Origin: Prevotella falsenii DSM 22864 = JCM 15124
Lineage (GTDB): Bacteria; Bacteroidota; Bacteroidia; Bacteroidales; Bacteroidaceae
Direction of reading: 5' to 3'
Length of the DNA: 44,437 nucleotides
Assembly: GCF_000613945.1 (NCBI RefSeq)
Contig: NZ_BAJY01000023.1
Location: 1 to 44,437, forward strand
The translations under genes were made by a program, and so were the position numbers. Below the pieces are notes generated by a model that was not told the origin of the DNA, did no database searches, and saw only the letters and a list, made by a program, of their open reading frames with translations. This document shows, in pieces, positions 9,901 to 18,102 of the stretch (position 1 is the first letter of the stretch; each line of letters begins with the position of its first letter).

Positions 9901-10021
9901 CGCCGGAAGCATCTTTTACAAGACCTTTGATAGTCGATTGTGCAAAGGCACTGATAGACAGGAATAGACCTAAAACAAGTGTCGTTATCCTGACAGGGAA
10001 TTTGCTTTTTACCTGCTTCAT
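6941..10021 (-). CDS. susC: SusC/RagA-family TonB-dependent outer-membrane importer
   Basis: This TonB-energised beta-barrel takes up oligosaccharides bound by the SusD partner. The 1026-residue protein has a signal peptide (about 1-27, ending SAFAQ). A carboxypeptidase-regulatory-like domain (about 30-110) follows, then the SusC-specific motif EVVVIGYGAVKKSDLTGSV. The plug domain (about 120-235) includes PLIVIDGVALD, DIESFNVLKDASATAIYGSR and GSNGVIIITTKKG. The rest is barrel, ending in a terminal aromatic, LNLNF. It is the first gene of the operon. Its predicted -7 box lies about 95 bp upstream of the ATG, with the shared LacI-type operator further out. Confidence 0.95.
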   Translation of the reverse strand: MKQVKSKFPVRITTLVLGLFLSISAFAQSTIKGLVKDASGEPVISASVLVTGTTNGVQTDFDGNFEINVAPGTQLTISYIGYVKQQVAAKDGMVVILQPDGAQQMQEVVVIGYGAVKKSDLTGSVLAMKPDAKNKGLVVNAQDMMQGKMAGVNVTSDGGTPGGGAQIRIRGGSSLNASNAPLIVIDGVALDNTGVKGMPNPLSMVNPQDIESFNVLKDASATAIYGSRGSNGVIIITTKKGRVNQPLSVSYAGSVTASVKKKTIDVMNGDEYRKFVTDMFGAGSKQVAALGKANTDWQNEIYRTAWAQDHSVTLTGSVGNSANSMPFRISAGYTNNQGIVKTSSFERYTAAVNLNPSLMNDHLNMNFNVKGMFAKNRFADGAAIGAAVSYDPTQSIYDYDSPDAANFGYYHAWRGVGLAASEDPTWPSTFNSLATKNPMAILNLKNDRSRSRDVIANAEFDYKVHGFEDLRLHVTAGADIAQGQQDTDIAPSSPLAPYYGYNGWSKQLKRNLTFNAYAQYYHDFKDAAKNHFDIMAGYEWQHFWKKDKSRAIQYYPSTNSKAGQIYRDSGKDYNGDGILEDYVYPTENFLVSFFGRANWSLMDRYYVTATFRADGASRFQEHWAYFPSFAFAWKVKDENKFRDIKWLSDLKLRLGWGMTGQQEGIGDYNYFDIYQTGTGTNNYYPLLDGGTVVRPQAVNKDLTWETTTTYNVGLDWGIFNQRLTGSIDWYYRKTTDLLNTVTVPAGSNFRNQVPSNIGSLKNTGVEAAFRWRAIETKDWYWTIDYNFTYNKNEITDLTGGKGTNFFVPTGGISAGTGGNAQAHAVGHPASSFYVYQQIYDKDGKAIEGAVVDRNADGQITEADKYFYKSPMAPVIMGLASRLEYKGWDFGFSLRASLGNYVFNDLMAGQANVSPAAIWASSEFLSNRPTASVKDNWQTSHTTAILSDRWVQNASFLKLDNVTLGYSFADLFKTGGWHGLSGRIYGTATNILTLTKYKGIDPEVFGGIDNNLYPRPMSFIVGLNLNF

Positions 10022-10116
10022 CTTTTTATTGCTAAAGTTATTAATATTGAGTAAATTGTTATCTCTTTTATAGATTTATGTGATGTCCGCCTTTCTTTAT
10101 ATAAAGCTTATCAGTG

Positions 10117-10256
10117 CAAAGATAGGTCGATAATTCCATATTAGTACTTTTTATTCATTAAAAAACGTTAATTAAAATGCGCAAACGTTTGCGCTAATAA
10201 TGCGATAAATAAATTCTTGACTTGCATCAACGTTAGTGTAAAAATGTGTATTTTTG
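10117..10256. promoter_or_regulatory. divergent susC / lacI-type promoters around one operator
   Basis: A 16-bp perfect palindrome GCGCAAACGTTTGCGC (10179-10194) lies between the two divergent genes. The susC -7 box TATCTTTG reads on the minus strand at 10124-10117. The regulator -7 box TATTTTTG reads on the plus strand at 10249-10256. Both boxes are centred exactly 66 bp from the operator centre, so the region is symmetrical about it. A TTG at 10222-10224 could serve as the regulator's -33 element. The regulator's transcript would begin near 10263, which excludes the upstream in-frame ATG at 10217 as a start. Confidence 0.75.
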
Positions 10257-10297
10257 CCATTAGGAATAACAAAAACAGAAATCATACTTACAGAATT

Positions 10298-11323
10298 ATG
10301 ATAAAAAGTGGAAGTGTTACGATGAAAGATATTGCACGGGAACTCGGTGTTTCTGTTGCCACTGTTTCGCGTGCATTAAAGGACAGTCCACGCATTTCTG
10401 CTGAAAAGAAAGAAGAAATAAAGCGTTATGCCCGTGAACACAACTTCACACCGAATATCATAGCCGAAGCATTGCGCAAAAGCAAAGTGCAACCGTTGAA
10501 AGTGATTGGCGTAATTGTGCCGCAGTTTACGCATTTTTACTTTTCTTCCATATTGGCAGGAATAGAAGAAGAGGCATCTGCGCGTGGCTATCAGCTATTG
10601 GTTGCACAAAGCGGAGAACGCTATGAGCGAGAAGTTGAGATATGCAAATCGTTCTACGAGAATAAAGTTTGCGGCGTAATCGTATCGCAAGCGAAGGATA
10701 CAGCCAAGTACGACCACTTCCAATTCCTTATCGACCGGCATGTTCCGCTTGTATTCTACGACCGTGTGAGTACAGGTGTAAATGCCAGCCGCGTGGTTAT
10801 CGACGACTATATGGGGGCACTCGCAGCCGTGAACCACCTTATTAATACCGGCTGTAAACGCATTGCCTACTATGGTGTGTCGTTGAATTTGGAAATCGGA
10901 AAGAACCGTTATAATGGTTATCGCGATGCTTTGCTGAAGCATGGTATACAGCCCGACGAGCAACTCATTCGTATGTGCGACAACCGCAGCGATGCAGAGT
11001 CCATCACTCCCGACCTTATGAGCGTCTCAAATCCGCCCGATGCTTTTTTCGCTGTAAACGACGACACTGCCATTGGCATTCTCTATTCGTGCAAGCGAAT
11101 GGGTTTGCGTATTCCCGAAGATGTGTCGATTTGCGGTTTCACCAATTGCGAACGTGCCATAGCGTGCGACCCGATGCTGACAACGGTAGAGCAGCGTGGC
11201 GTGCGTGTGGGCGAAGAAGCTGCAAACATACTTATAAATAAGGTGGAAGGCGTACTTCCCAACGACTCTATCGAGAAGCGTGTGGTGCGCACAAGGCTCA
11301 TCGTTCGAGGCACAACACGATAA
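10298..11323 (+). CDS. LacI/GalR-family transcriptional regulator of the starch locus
   Basis: This is a DNA-binding regulator that senses a sugar ligand. From the ATG at 10298 it is 341 residues, a normal LacI length. The N-terminal helix-turn-helix reads MKDIARELGVSVATVSRAL (about 9-27), followed by the hinge helix region (NIIAEALRKSK). The periplasmic-binding-protein-like effector domain starts at VIGVIVPQFTHFYFSSILAGIE. An ATG lies 27 codons upstream in frame, but it precedes the predicted transcription start; a second possible start is 10322. It diverges from susC, and its operator controls at least three promoters. It is followed after 52 bp by the transporter gene. Operator position suggests it may act as an activator (inference). 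Confidence 0.9.
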   Translation: MIKSGSVTMKDIARELGVSVATVSRALKDSPRISAEKKEEIKRYAREHNFTPNIIAEALRKSKVQPLKVIGVIVPQFTHFYFSSILAGIEEEASARGYQLLVAQSGERYEREVEICKSFYENKVCGVIVSQAKDTAKYDHFQFLIDRHVPLVFYDRVSTGVNASRVVIDDYMGALAAVNHLINTGCKRIAYYGVSLNLEIGKNRYNGYRDALLKHGIQPDEQLIRMCDNRSDAESITPDLMSVSNPPDAFFAVNDDTAIGILYSCKRMGLRIPEDVSICGFTNCERAIACDPMLTTVEQRGVRVGEEAANILINKVEGVLPNDSIEKRVVRTRLIVRGTTR

Positions 11324-11375
11324 CGACAAGATATAAATCAACAACAAATAAACTGCAACTCACACACTTTCAACT

Positions 11376-12713
11376 ATGAATAAAGAATTAAAAACCCGCC
11401 CCGACAAAAGTTTCTGGCAACTATGGAACCTTAGTTTTGGGTTCTTTGGCGTGCAAATAGCTTACGCACTGCAAAGCGCAAACATCTCGCGTATATTCGG
11501 AACATTGGGTGCCGACCCGCACAGCCTGAGCTATTTCTGGATTTTACCCCCGCTGATGGGCATTATTGTGCAACCGATTGTAGGAACGTTGTCCGACAAA
11601 ACATGGACGCGCTTCGGTCGTCGTATACCTTATTTATTTATAGGAGCTACCGTTGCTGTTCTCGTAATGTGCCTTTTGCCAAATGCCGGTTCGTTCGGTA
11701 TGGCTGTTTCCACGGCGATGGTGTTCGGCTTAATCGCTCTGATGTTCCTCGATACAAGCATCAATATGGCAATGCAGCCTTTCAAAATGCTTGTGGGCGA
11801 CGAAGTAAACGAAAAGCAAAAGGCTTTGGCTTACTCCATTCAGAGTTTTCTTTGCAATGCCGGTTCGTTAGCGGGCTACGTGTTCCCATTCTTCTTTACC
11901 GCCATCGGTATTGCCAACGAAGCCCCCAAAGGTGTAATCCCCGACTCTGTGATTTATTCGTTCTACATTGGTGCAGCCATTCTTATTCTGTGTGTACTCT
12001 ACACTACGGCAAAGGTAAAGGAGATGCCACCGAAGGAATATGCCGAATATCACAACTTGAAAGAAACCGACAACGAATCGAAATCCAACTGGATACACCT
12101 CTTGAAGAATGCACCTGCCACTTTCTGGAAAGTGGGATTGGTACAGTTCTTCTCTTGGTTTGCCTTTATGTATATGTGGACCTACACCAACGGAACAGTA
12201 GCTGCCAACTGCTGGGGGGTAGACATGACAGCTGCCAATGCTACTGCTACTTTGAGCTATCAGGAAGCCGGCAACTGGGTGGGCATACTCTTTGCCGTGC
12301 AAGCCATAGGCTCGGTGGTCTGGGCAATGGTGTTGCCGATGTTCAAAAACCGCAAGTTGGCTTATAGTCTTTCGCTCGTTTTGGGCGGTATAGGTTTTGT
12401 AATGACTTCTTTCGTTCACGACCAATACGTTATGTTCCTTCCGTTCCTGCTCATCGGTTGCGCTTGGGCAGCTATACTTGCCATGCCTTTCACCTTTGTT
12501 ACCAATGCGCTTGAAGGCTACGGACACATGGGTGCTTACCTTGGTTTGTTCAACGGAACCATCTGCATACCACAGATTATTGCAGCAGCCCTTGGCGGTG
12601 TCATCTTGCACCTCGTAGGCTCTGTGCAAAGCAATATGATGATTGTGGCAGGCGTAGCCCTTGTTGCCGGCGCACTGTCGGTAACGATTATCAAGGACGT
12701 AAATAAACATTAA
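11376..12713 (+). CDS. MFS sugar transporter, SLC45/GPH-like (maltose or malto-oligosaccharide)
   Basis: The 445-residue inner-membrane protein has about 12 hydrophobic segments. The N-terminus reads FWQLWNLSFGFFGVQIAYALQ. Between TM2 and TM3 is the cation-sugar symporter signature GTLSDKTWTRFGRRIPY, typical of the sucrose/maltose (SLC45-like) branch. A central cytoplasmic loop (about 205-250) contains the charged stretch AKVKEMPPKEYAEYH. It lies in an operon with the LacI-type regulator, opposite the Sus-like genes. It would therefore move sugars released in the periplasm into the cytoplasm. Substrate is inferred from context only. Confidence 0.85.
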   Translation: MNKELKTRPDKSFWQLWNLSFGFFGVQIAYALQSANISRIFGTLGADPHSLSYFWILPPLMGIIVQPIVGTLSDKTWTRFGRRIPYLFIGATVAVLVMCLLPNAGSFGMAVSTAMVFGLIALMFLDTSINMAMQPFKMLVGDEVNEKQKALAYSIQSFLCNAGSLAGYVFPFFFTAIGIANEAPKGVIPDSVIYSFYIGAAILILCVLYTTAKVKEMPPKEYAEYHNLKETDNESKSNWIHLLKNAPATFWKVGLVQFFSWFAFMYMWTYTNGTVAANCWGVDMTAANATATLSYQEAGNWVGILFAVQAIGSVVWAMVLPMFKNRKLAYSLSLVLGGIGFVMTSFVHDQYVMFLPFLLIGCAWAAILAMPFTFVTNALEGYGHMGAYLGLFNGTICIPQIIAAALGGVILHLVGSVQSNMMIVAGVALVAGALSVTIIKDVNKH

Positions 12714-12761
12714 GCCACTATACAATATATATTAGACAATCTCGCTTGCATAAGTAGAGAT

Positions 12762-12800
12762 AACAACACAGCCTGCGCCAAGAGCGCAGGCTGTGTTGTT
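12762..12800 (+). terminator. strong hairpin after the MFS transporter
   Basis: A perfect 17-bp stem (12762-12778 with 12784-12800) encloses a 5-nt loop, with GC-rich core GCCTGCGC and a GTTGTT end. There is no long T run after it. It starts 49 bp after the transporter stop codon. The stretch 12801-12895 holds nothing I recognise. Confidence 0.7.
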
Positions 12801-12895
12801 GAAGGGCGGAGCCTTGGCTGAATACCTATTATCTCTACAATCTTTCAAACTCACTTTATTTTACCAACCTCTCATTAATTCGTGAAAACCTTCTC

Positions 12896-12923
12896 TTGAA
12901 CATCAATATTTTTTATATCTTTG
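12896..12923 (+). promoter_or_regulatory. promoter of the SIR2-TPR gene
   Basis: The -7 box TATCTTTG is at 12916-12923, with TTG at 12896-12898 seventeen bases upstream. Transcription would begin near 12930 and leave a leader of about 100 nt before the ATG at 13033. The gene therefore appears to be a stand-alone unit. Confidence 0.6.
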
Positions 12924-13032
12924 CATCTATGAAAATCTGTTAGCCTAAATTCCGATTGGCTGTTCAGACCTTATACCACACGAGTTTACCTTTATAAAAG
13001 CAGTTACACTGTGTAAAATAAATAATAAAACT

Positions 13033-14661
13033 ATGATAAATATACCTCCCGGATTAAAAGAAGCAATCGAAGCTGACGATTTAGTACTATTCATTGGTGC
13101 CGGTTTATCTTGGAACTTAAAAAACACGAACAATGAATCTCTCGAAGGTTGGGACAAAATGGTTAAATCTATAACTTCTCATCTGAATGAGAAAGGGCAT
13201 ATCACAGCTGAACTAAAACAATCTTGCGATGCATTAGAGCCGATAAAAGCTCTTGAAAAATTAGAAACTGAAAGAATAAATAGAGGACAAGTTGGCGAAT
13301 TTGTCAAGCACTATTTTACATTGGGAAAGGAGAACGATTTGTCTTTTCAGCAGAAGCTTTTCAGCCTATCAACAAAGATTATTACTACCAACTATGATAG
13401 AGCTTTTGAGAAAGCCATTCCTGAACTTCAAGAAACAAAAGCATATAAGAGTAAAGATTATGAGTTAAACAGACTGAAGAAAGACCCCATCTTTTTATTT
13501 AAATTGCATGGTTGCATAGAACATTTAGATTCTATGGTCTTATTTCCGTCAGATTATGATAAACTTTATAAGAGCAAAGGACGAGAGGCAGAACATGCCT
13601 TATATGCTTTGAGAAATCTCATATTCAATAAAACCTTCCTTTTTATTGGAACAGGTTTGGGCGATCCTCAGATCAATGGTATTTTTAAGGAAATCAAAAG
13701 GGTTCAAGGTATCTACGACCAAGAGCACTATATCATAACTGATAAGCCGTTAGAGAAATCTCTTAATTTCCTAACTTCCATTGAAGTTGCTTCTTATACA
13801 GAAATTCCAAAGGTTATAGACCAACTTATAAAAGTTAAGCAGGATGCAGAAGCAAAGAAAAGTTCTCAAGAGAAGGTGCTTTCCGACCTACTTAAAGAGT
13901 CTGAAAAAGAAATTGATTCTCTTACGAAGAGACTTTCAAAAGTACAGAATGAGAATGAAAGACAACTACTCCTTTTAGAGAGAGAGGCAAACAATCACTT
14001 CAACAATGGATTAAAGTATCATTTGAATGGGGAATACTCAGACGCTTCAGAAGAGTATAAGGCAGCGACGGAATTAAAACCTAAAAGTCATGAAGCATAT
14101 AACAATTGGGGAAATGCTTTAAGCGATCTTGCACAGACAAGGTCTAGTATTGAAGCTGAAGAACTATACAAAGCAGCCTTTAAAAAATATGAACAGGCAA
14201 CACAGATTAACCCAGACCTCAATGAGGCATATTACAATTGGGGAAATGCTTTAAGTGCTTTGGCACAGATAAAGTCTGGTATTAAAGCTGAAGCACTATA
14301 CAAAAAATCCTTTGAAAAGTATCATCGGGCAATAGAGGTTAAGCCAGACTTCCATGAGGCATATAATAATTGGGGAAATGCTTTATATGTTCTGGCACAG
14401 GCAAAATCCGTTAGCGAAGCTGAAGACCTATACAACAAAGCCTTTGAAAAGTATCAACAAGCGATTGAGAAAGGAGGTCGTTCCTATAATTTGGCTTGTC
14501 TTTATGCCATAAGAAACAAGAAAGAAGAAGCACTGGAGTATTTGGAGCGTTCTCTTTCAAGACATGATGTCTCTGTGGAAATGGTGGAGAAAGATAAAGA
14601 TTGGAACGGACTTCGTGATGATCCGGACTTTAAGCGTATTCTCTCTAATACGAAGGGATAG
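13033..14661 (+). CDS. SIR2-domain protein with coiled coil and TPR repeats (candidate anti-phage NADase)
   Basis: The 542-residue soluble protein has no signal peptide. The N-terminal SIR2_2-type Rossmann domain (about 10-260) shows FIGAGLS (20-26), TTNYD (118-122), KLHGC with the probable catalytic His159, and GTGLGDPQI (206-214). A charged coiled coil follows (about 265-325). Then come tetratricopeptide repeats: one ordinary unit near 320-350, then three extended units of 45-46 residues (about 353-475) that each contain an EAY.NWGNAL motif. The protein ends in a degenerate unit (NLACLYAIRNKKEEALEYLERS). SIR2 domains in bacterial defence proteins typically hydrolyse NAD+ once a partner region senses infection; the TPR part would be the sensor or oligomerisation module. 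The gene looks more AT-rich than its neighbours and stands alone. The defence role is inferred. Confidence 0.8.
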   Translation: MINIPPGLKEAIEADDLVLFIGAGLSWNLKNTNNESLEGWDKMVKSITSHLNEKGHITAELKQSCDALEPIKALEKLETERINRGQVGEFVKHYFTLGKENDLSFQQKLFSLSTKIITTNYDRAFEKAIPELQETKAYKSKDYELNRLKKDPIFLFKLHGCIEHLDSMVLFPSDYDKLYKSKGREAEHALYALRNLIFNKTFLFIGTGLGDPQINGIFKEIKRVQGIYDQEHYIITDKPLEKSLNFLTSIEVASYTEIPKVIDQLIKVKQDAEAKKSSQEKVLSDLLKESEKEIDSLTKRLSKVQNENERQLLLLEREANNHFNNGLKYHLNGEYSDASEEYKAATELKPKSHEAYNNWGNALSDLAQTRSSIEAEELYKAAFKKYEQATQINPDLNEAYYNWGNALSALAQIKSGIKAEALYKKSFEKYHRAIEVKPDFHEAYNNWGNALYVLAQAKSVSEAEDLYNKAFEKYQQAIEKGGRSYNLACLYAIRNKKEEALEYLERSLSRHDVSVEMVEKDKDWNGLRDDPDFKRILSNTKG

Positions 14662-14818
14662 TAGCAAAGCTATTCAAGAAAACCTGTTGCAGAGCAGAAA
14701 GAGAGGCGAAGCTTACATTATAATCGGTAGGGATAATGAGTTTTTGCCTCTTTAATTGGCGGACATGACCAAAAGGTTGGACTTGATAGGGCTGTTTGAT
14801 ATTTCACTAATAAAAAAT

Positions 14819-14860
14819 AAGAGTTGGTTTTCACTATGAAAATCGACTCTTAGTTTTTAT
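14819..14860. terminator. terminator after the SIR2-TPR gene
   Basis: A 14-bp stem with two wobble pairs (14819-14832 with 14838-14851) closes a 5-nt loop and is followed by a TTTTTA run at 14854-14859. A-rich sequence precedes it, so it may also work on the other strand. The stretch 14662-14818 between the stop codon and the stem holds no gene I recognise. Confidence 0.75.
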
Positions 14861-14895
14861 CTCTTTCGGTAAATTTTATGAAATTCACGTTACTT

Positions 14896-15110
14896 TTAAG
14901 GGCGGAAAAAGTGCTATAATTCTGTAGATATTTTTCGCAAACATATCTGTTGCGTAACCATCTCGTTATCAACGTTTTGCAAAATCTATTGTTTTGCATT
15001 CCAAAACCGTAGGTTTTGCACGGTAAAAGCGTAGGTTTTGCGTCGCAAAACCTACGCTTTCGCAACGCCAAATCGAAATTATCATTTTTCGTTAGAATTA
15101 TCTTTACAAT
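14896..15110 (-). repeat. dispersed ~215-bp palindromic element, copy 2 (inverted)
   Basis: This copy reads on the minus strand and matches copy 1 through the same three hairpins, the GCGTAGGTTTTGC palindrome and both ends. It begins 45 bp after the terminator of the SIR2 gene and lies upstream of the DUF3943-type gene. Minus- and plus-strand ORFs crossing it are by-products of the repeat. The stretch 15111-15283 shows nothing further that I can name. Confidence 0.85.
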
Positions 15111-15283
15111 ATCAGGGCTGTTTTCGGGATTTGCCTTCAATAAGAAAACGAATATCGAGCTGCACAATATTTTTCAGTCGAACCTAACGTTTGTGTTCTT
15201 TCCGAAGCATAGTAAGTAGCGTTTCCGAACTTTTTATGTTGGATATACATAGTACGGAAAATAGTTCAAAGTTATGCTTTCTT

Positions 15284-15315
15284 TTTGTTTTTCTGAATTA
15301 CTTTTATTACCTTTG
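15284..15315 (+). promoter_or_regulatory. promoter of the DUF3943-type gene
   Basis: TTTG at 15284-15287 and TACCTTTG at 15308-15315 are separated by 20 bp, an excellent match to the Bacteroidetes sigma factor consensus. Transcription would start near 15322. This excludes the longer in-frame start at 15274 and supports the ATG at 15376. Confidence 0.7.
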
Positions 15316-15375
15316 CGCAAAGTTCGTAACGAGAAGTTTGGTTATTGCCGTTCGATAGCAAGCCGTGATTGGTCT

Positions 15376-18009
15376 ATGGAGAAAAGCGTGCTGTTCCGTT
15401 TGGGTAGAAGCAGTAGAAACATATTGGCAGTTGTTGTCTTGTTTTTGGCAACAACAGTTTCGTTACGGGCACAAACAAACGGGCAAACTACCGAACGCCA
15501 TTTCTATAATTGGGCTTTGGGCATAGGCCACAATGCGGCAGATTCTTCGCGATGGCGAAGTGCGAATGTCGGTATTCTTGCTGCTACCGACACCCTGCAC
15601 GGCTTTCAGATAGGTGGAATCAGCAGTATTGCACACCATCAGATGAAGGGTGTGAACATCGGGGGACTGTTTGCTGCCGGTGGTGGGCGCATCGATGGCT
15701 TGCAAGCGGCTTTTGGTATGAATACCTTAGGTGGCGAAATGCGCGGCATGCAGTTAGCCGGTATCTCCAACGTGGCTCGACATATACACGGCGTTCAGCT
15801 GTCGGGATTTGCAAATATCGTAGGGACACCTTTCCGCGGATTGCAGTTGAGTGCTTTCACAAATATTGCAATGGGCATAAAAGCAGGTGTGCAGATAGGC
15901 GGTATAGCCAATATCACATCGAAAACAATGCGCGGTTTGCAGTTGGGCACTTATAATTACGCCGACACATTGCGGGGTGCGCAGATAGGATTGGTAAATA
16001 TTGCACTGCAACAGCCGAAGGGTTTGCAGCTCGGTATTATCAATTACAGTCGCGATACACTGACGCACAAAATAGGATTGATAAACATCAGTCCGCAAAC
16101 AGAGATTGATGTTTTGGCTTATTGGGGCAACTACGCTCTTGTAAATATGGCTTTGCGTTTCAGAAACCGGAACACCTATTCGCTGTTATCGGTAGGTACG
16201 CGTTATATGGGCTTCACCGACGAGCTTTCGGGTGCAGTGTCTTACCGTTTGGGGCGTTACCTGAACTTATCACCGAGATGGTTGTTGAGCGGCGATATAG
16301 GTTTTGCGCATATAGAAACCTTTGAGAAAGAAACGTCCGATAAGCCGCACCGGCTGTACTCGCTGCAAGGGCGTGTAAACTTAGACTACCATATTAATAA
16401 GAAGCTGGGGGTATTCGTGTCAGCGGGGTGGGGCACTACGCACTACTACGGACATAACGAGCATTACAGAAACAAGCTGCTTTTGGAAGCAGGAATCGTA
16501 ATGCGGTTTAAACCGGAGAATACACAATCGTACGGCGGAACTACCGGAACTACCGAACGTAGTATGGCAGAACGGTATAAAATGTTGATGGAAAACGATT
16601 CCACTTTGCACATTCATAATCTTCAGTTTGCCTATAACGACCCTAAAGAACAGCGAAAACGTCCTTGGAAGGCATCCGCCGAAGCAACCGCCGTAAACGT
16701 TTTGGTGCACTGCGTAGACAGGTTTGTTTTTCGCTACGACTTTGCAAAAGTAAACTTTAAGAGCATACACAACAACTTTAAAAATGGATTTGTGTGGGAC
16801 AACGACAAGTTTTCTACCAACTTGTTTGCACACCCTTACCATGGCAGTCTGTACTATAATTCGGCACGTGGCAACGGTTTGTCGTTTTGGGAGTCGGCAC
16901 CCTACGCCTTGGGCGGTTCGCTCATGTGGGAATTTATGGGTGAAGTAGAACCGCCTGCCATTAACGACGTTCTTGCCACGACGGTGGGTGGAATATGTTT
17001 TGGCGAAATATCGCACCGCATTTCGCACCTGTTGCTGAACGACAGAAGTAGGGGCTTCCGCCGTTTTCTCAGAGAGTTTGGTGCTGCAATCATCAACCCT
17101 ATGGGCGGCTTTAATCGAATTGTAACGGGAAAAGCATGGCATGTGAAGAACGAATATTACAAGTATCACGATTATGAAACATTGCCGATAGACCTCTCCA
17201 TCTCGCTTGGCGGTCGCTATCTGGCTGATAACGGAGCGATGTTCCGTGGCGACTACAACTCGTTTTTTAACATCTTCTTGGAATATGGCGACCCTCTGAA
17301 CAGAGCAACCGGCAAGCCTTACGATTTCTTTTCTATGGAACTGTCGTTGGGATTGGGCGGTAATCAGCCGTTTGTGAATGGTATTCATATTTTGGGACGT
17401 TTGTGGGGCGCACCTGTATTTACGGGTACGAACCTTAAAGCGCAGGTTGGTATCTTCCAACACTTCAACTACTACGATTCCGACCCTGTGAAAGAAGGCA
17501 GCAAGCAAACTCCTTATCGCATTTCAGAAGCTGCTAGTTTTGGACCGGGCGTAGTGATTTCGTTTCTCAATATGGGTGGACTTGCGAAGTTGGAACAGCG
17601 CGTTTTCCTTTCGGGAATATTGTTGGGAGGCACGAAAAGCGATTATTATAATGTTATCGACCGCGACTATAATATGGGTTCGGGCTTCTCGGTGAAGACG
17701 AAAACCTTTATGGAGTTTCATAATTTTGGGCGTTTCGTTATGCACGCAGCCTTCTATCATATCTACACACGGAAAGGATACGACAAGGAAAAACTTGCAA
17801 CAACCAACCCTTTGTATCTGAATGCGCAGGGCGATAAGGGCAATGCCGACTTGCTTGTGTTAAATCCAATATGGGAATTCGACTTCAACAAACGTATGAG
17901 TGTTGTGCTTTCCGGCTCTTATTATATAAGGAACACACGTTACGCTTATTATAATAATGTGCACGCTGAAACGTTTGAAGTGAAAATGGGCGTCGCTTAT
18001 CATTTCTAA
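15376..18009 (+). CDS. exported DUF3943-type protein with beta-helical GLQ/GIxNI repeats
   Basis: From the ATG at 15376 the protein has 877 residues. It starts with a signal peptide (MEKSVLFRLGRSSRNILAVV, cleaving near SLRAQ). Residues about 64-240 hold roughly eight imperfect repeats of about 20-24 residues built on G.QLGG..NI (for example GFQIGGISSIA, GVQLSGFANI, GLQLSAFTNI). This pattern resembles bacterial surface-repeat beta-solenoids. A region of about 430-590 looks like DUF3943 (RFVFRYDFAKVNFKSI, GLSFWESAPYALGGSLMWEF, IINPMGGFNRIV). The C-terminal third alternates aromatic beta-strands and ends in F, like an outer-membrane barrel. Its molecular function is unknown to me. It is monocistronic by promoter and spacing. 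Confidence 0.75.
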   Translation: MEKSVLFRLGRSSRNILAVVVLFLATTVSLRAQTNGQTTERHFYNWALGIGHNAADSSRWRSANVGILAATDTLHGFQIGGISSIAHHQMKGVNIGGLFAAGGGRIDGLQAAFGMNTLGGEMRGMQLAGISNVARHIHGVQLSGFANIVGTPFRGLQLSAFTNIAMGIKAGVQIGGIANITSKTMRGLQLGTYNYADTLRGAQIGLVNIALQQPKGLQLGIINYSRDTLTHKIGLINISPQTEIDVLAYWGNYALVNMALRFRNRNTYSLLSVGTRYMGFTDELSGAVSYRLGRYLNLSPRWLLSGDIGFAHIETFEKETSDKPHRLYSLQGRVNLDYHINKKLGVFVSAGWGTTHYYGHNEHYRNKLLLEAGIVMRFKPENTQSYGGTTGTTERSMAERYKMLMENDSTLHIHNLQFAYNDPKEQRKRPWKASAEATAVNVLVHCVDRFVFRYDFAKVNFKSIHNNFKNGFVWDNDKFSTNLFAHPYHGSLYYNSARGNGLSFWESAPYALGGSLMWEFMGEVEPPAINDVLATTVGGICFGEISHRISHLLLNDRSRGFRRFLREFGAAIINPMGGFNRIVTGKAWHVKNEYYKYHDYETLPIDLSISLGGRYLADNGAMFRGDYNSFFNIFLEYGDPLNRATGKPYDFFSMELSLGLGGNQPFVNGIHILGRLWGAPVFTGTNLKAQVGIFQHFNYYDSDPVKEGSKQTPYRISEAASFGPGVVISFLNMGGLAKLEQRVFLSGILLGGTKSDYYNVIDRDYNMGSGFSVKTKTFMEFHNFGRFVMHAAFYHIYTRKGYDKEKLATTNPLYLNAQGDKGNADLLVLNPIWEFDFNKRMSVVLSGSYYIRNTRYAYYNNVHAETFEVKMGVAYHF

Positions 18010-18102
18010 ACTAACCATCAATATAGTTGCCGGTTAATTCTCTTTGAAACGCTAAACTGTGTTAATAATAATTAATACTAACACTTTCGCACTGTTATGC
18101 GT

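Noticed and set aside
11868..12725. A 285-residue minus-strand ORF opposite the MFS transporter
   Set aside because: It is antisense to a gene with clear transporter motifs and has no recognisable domain.
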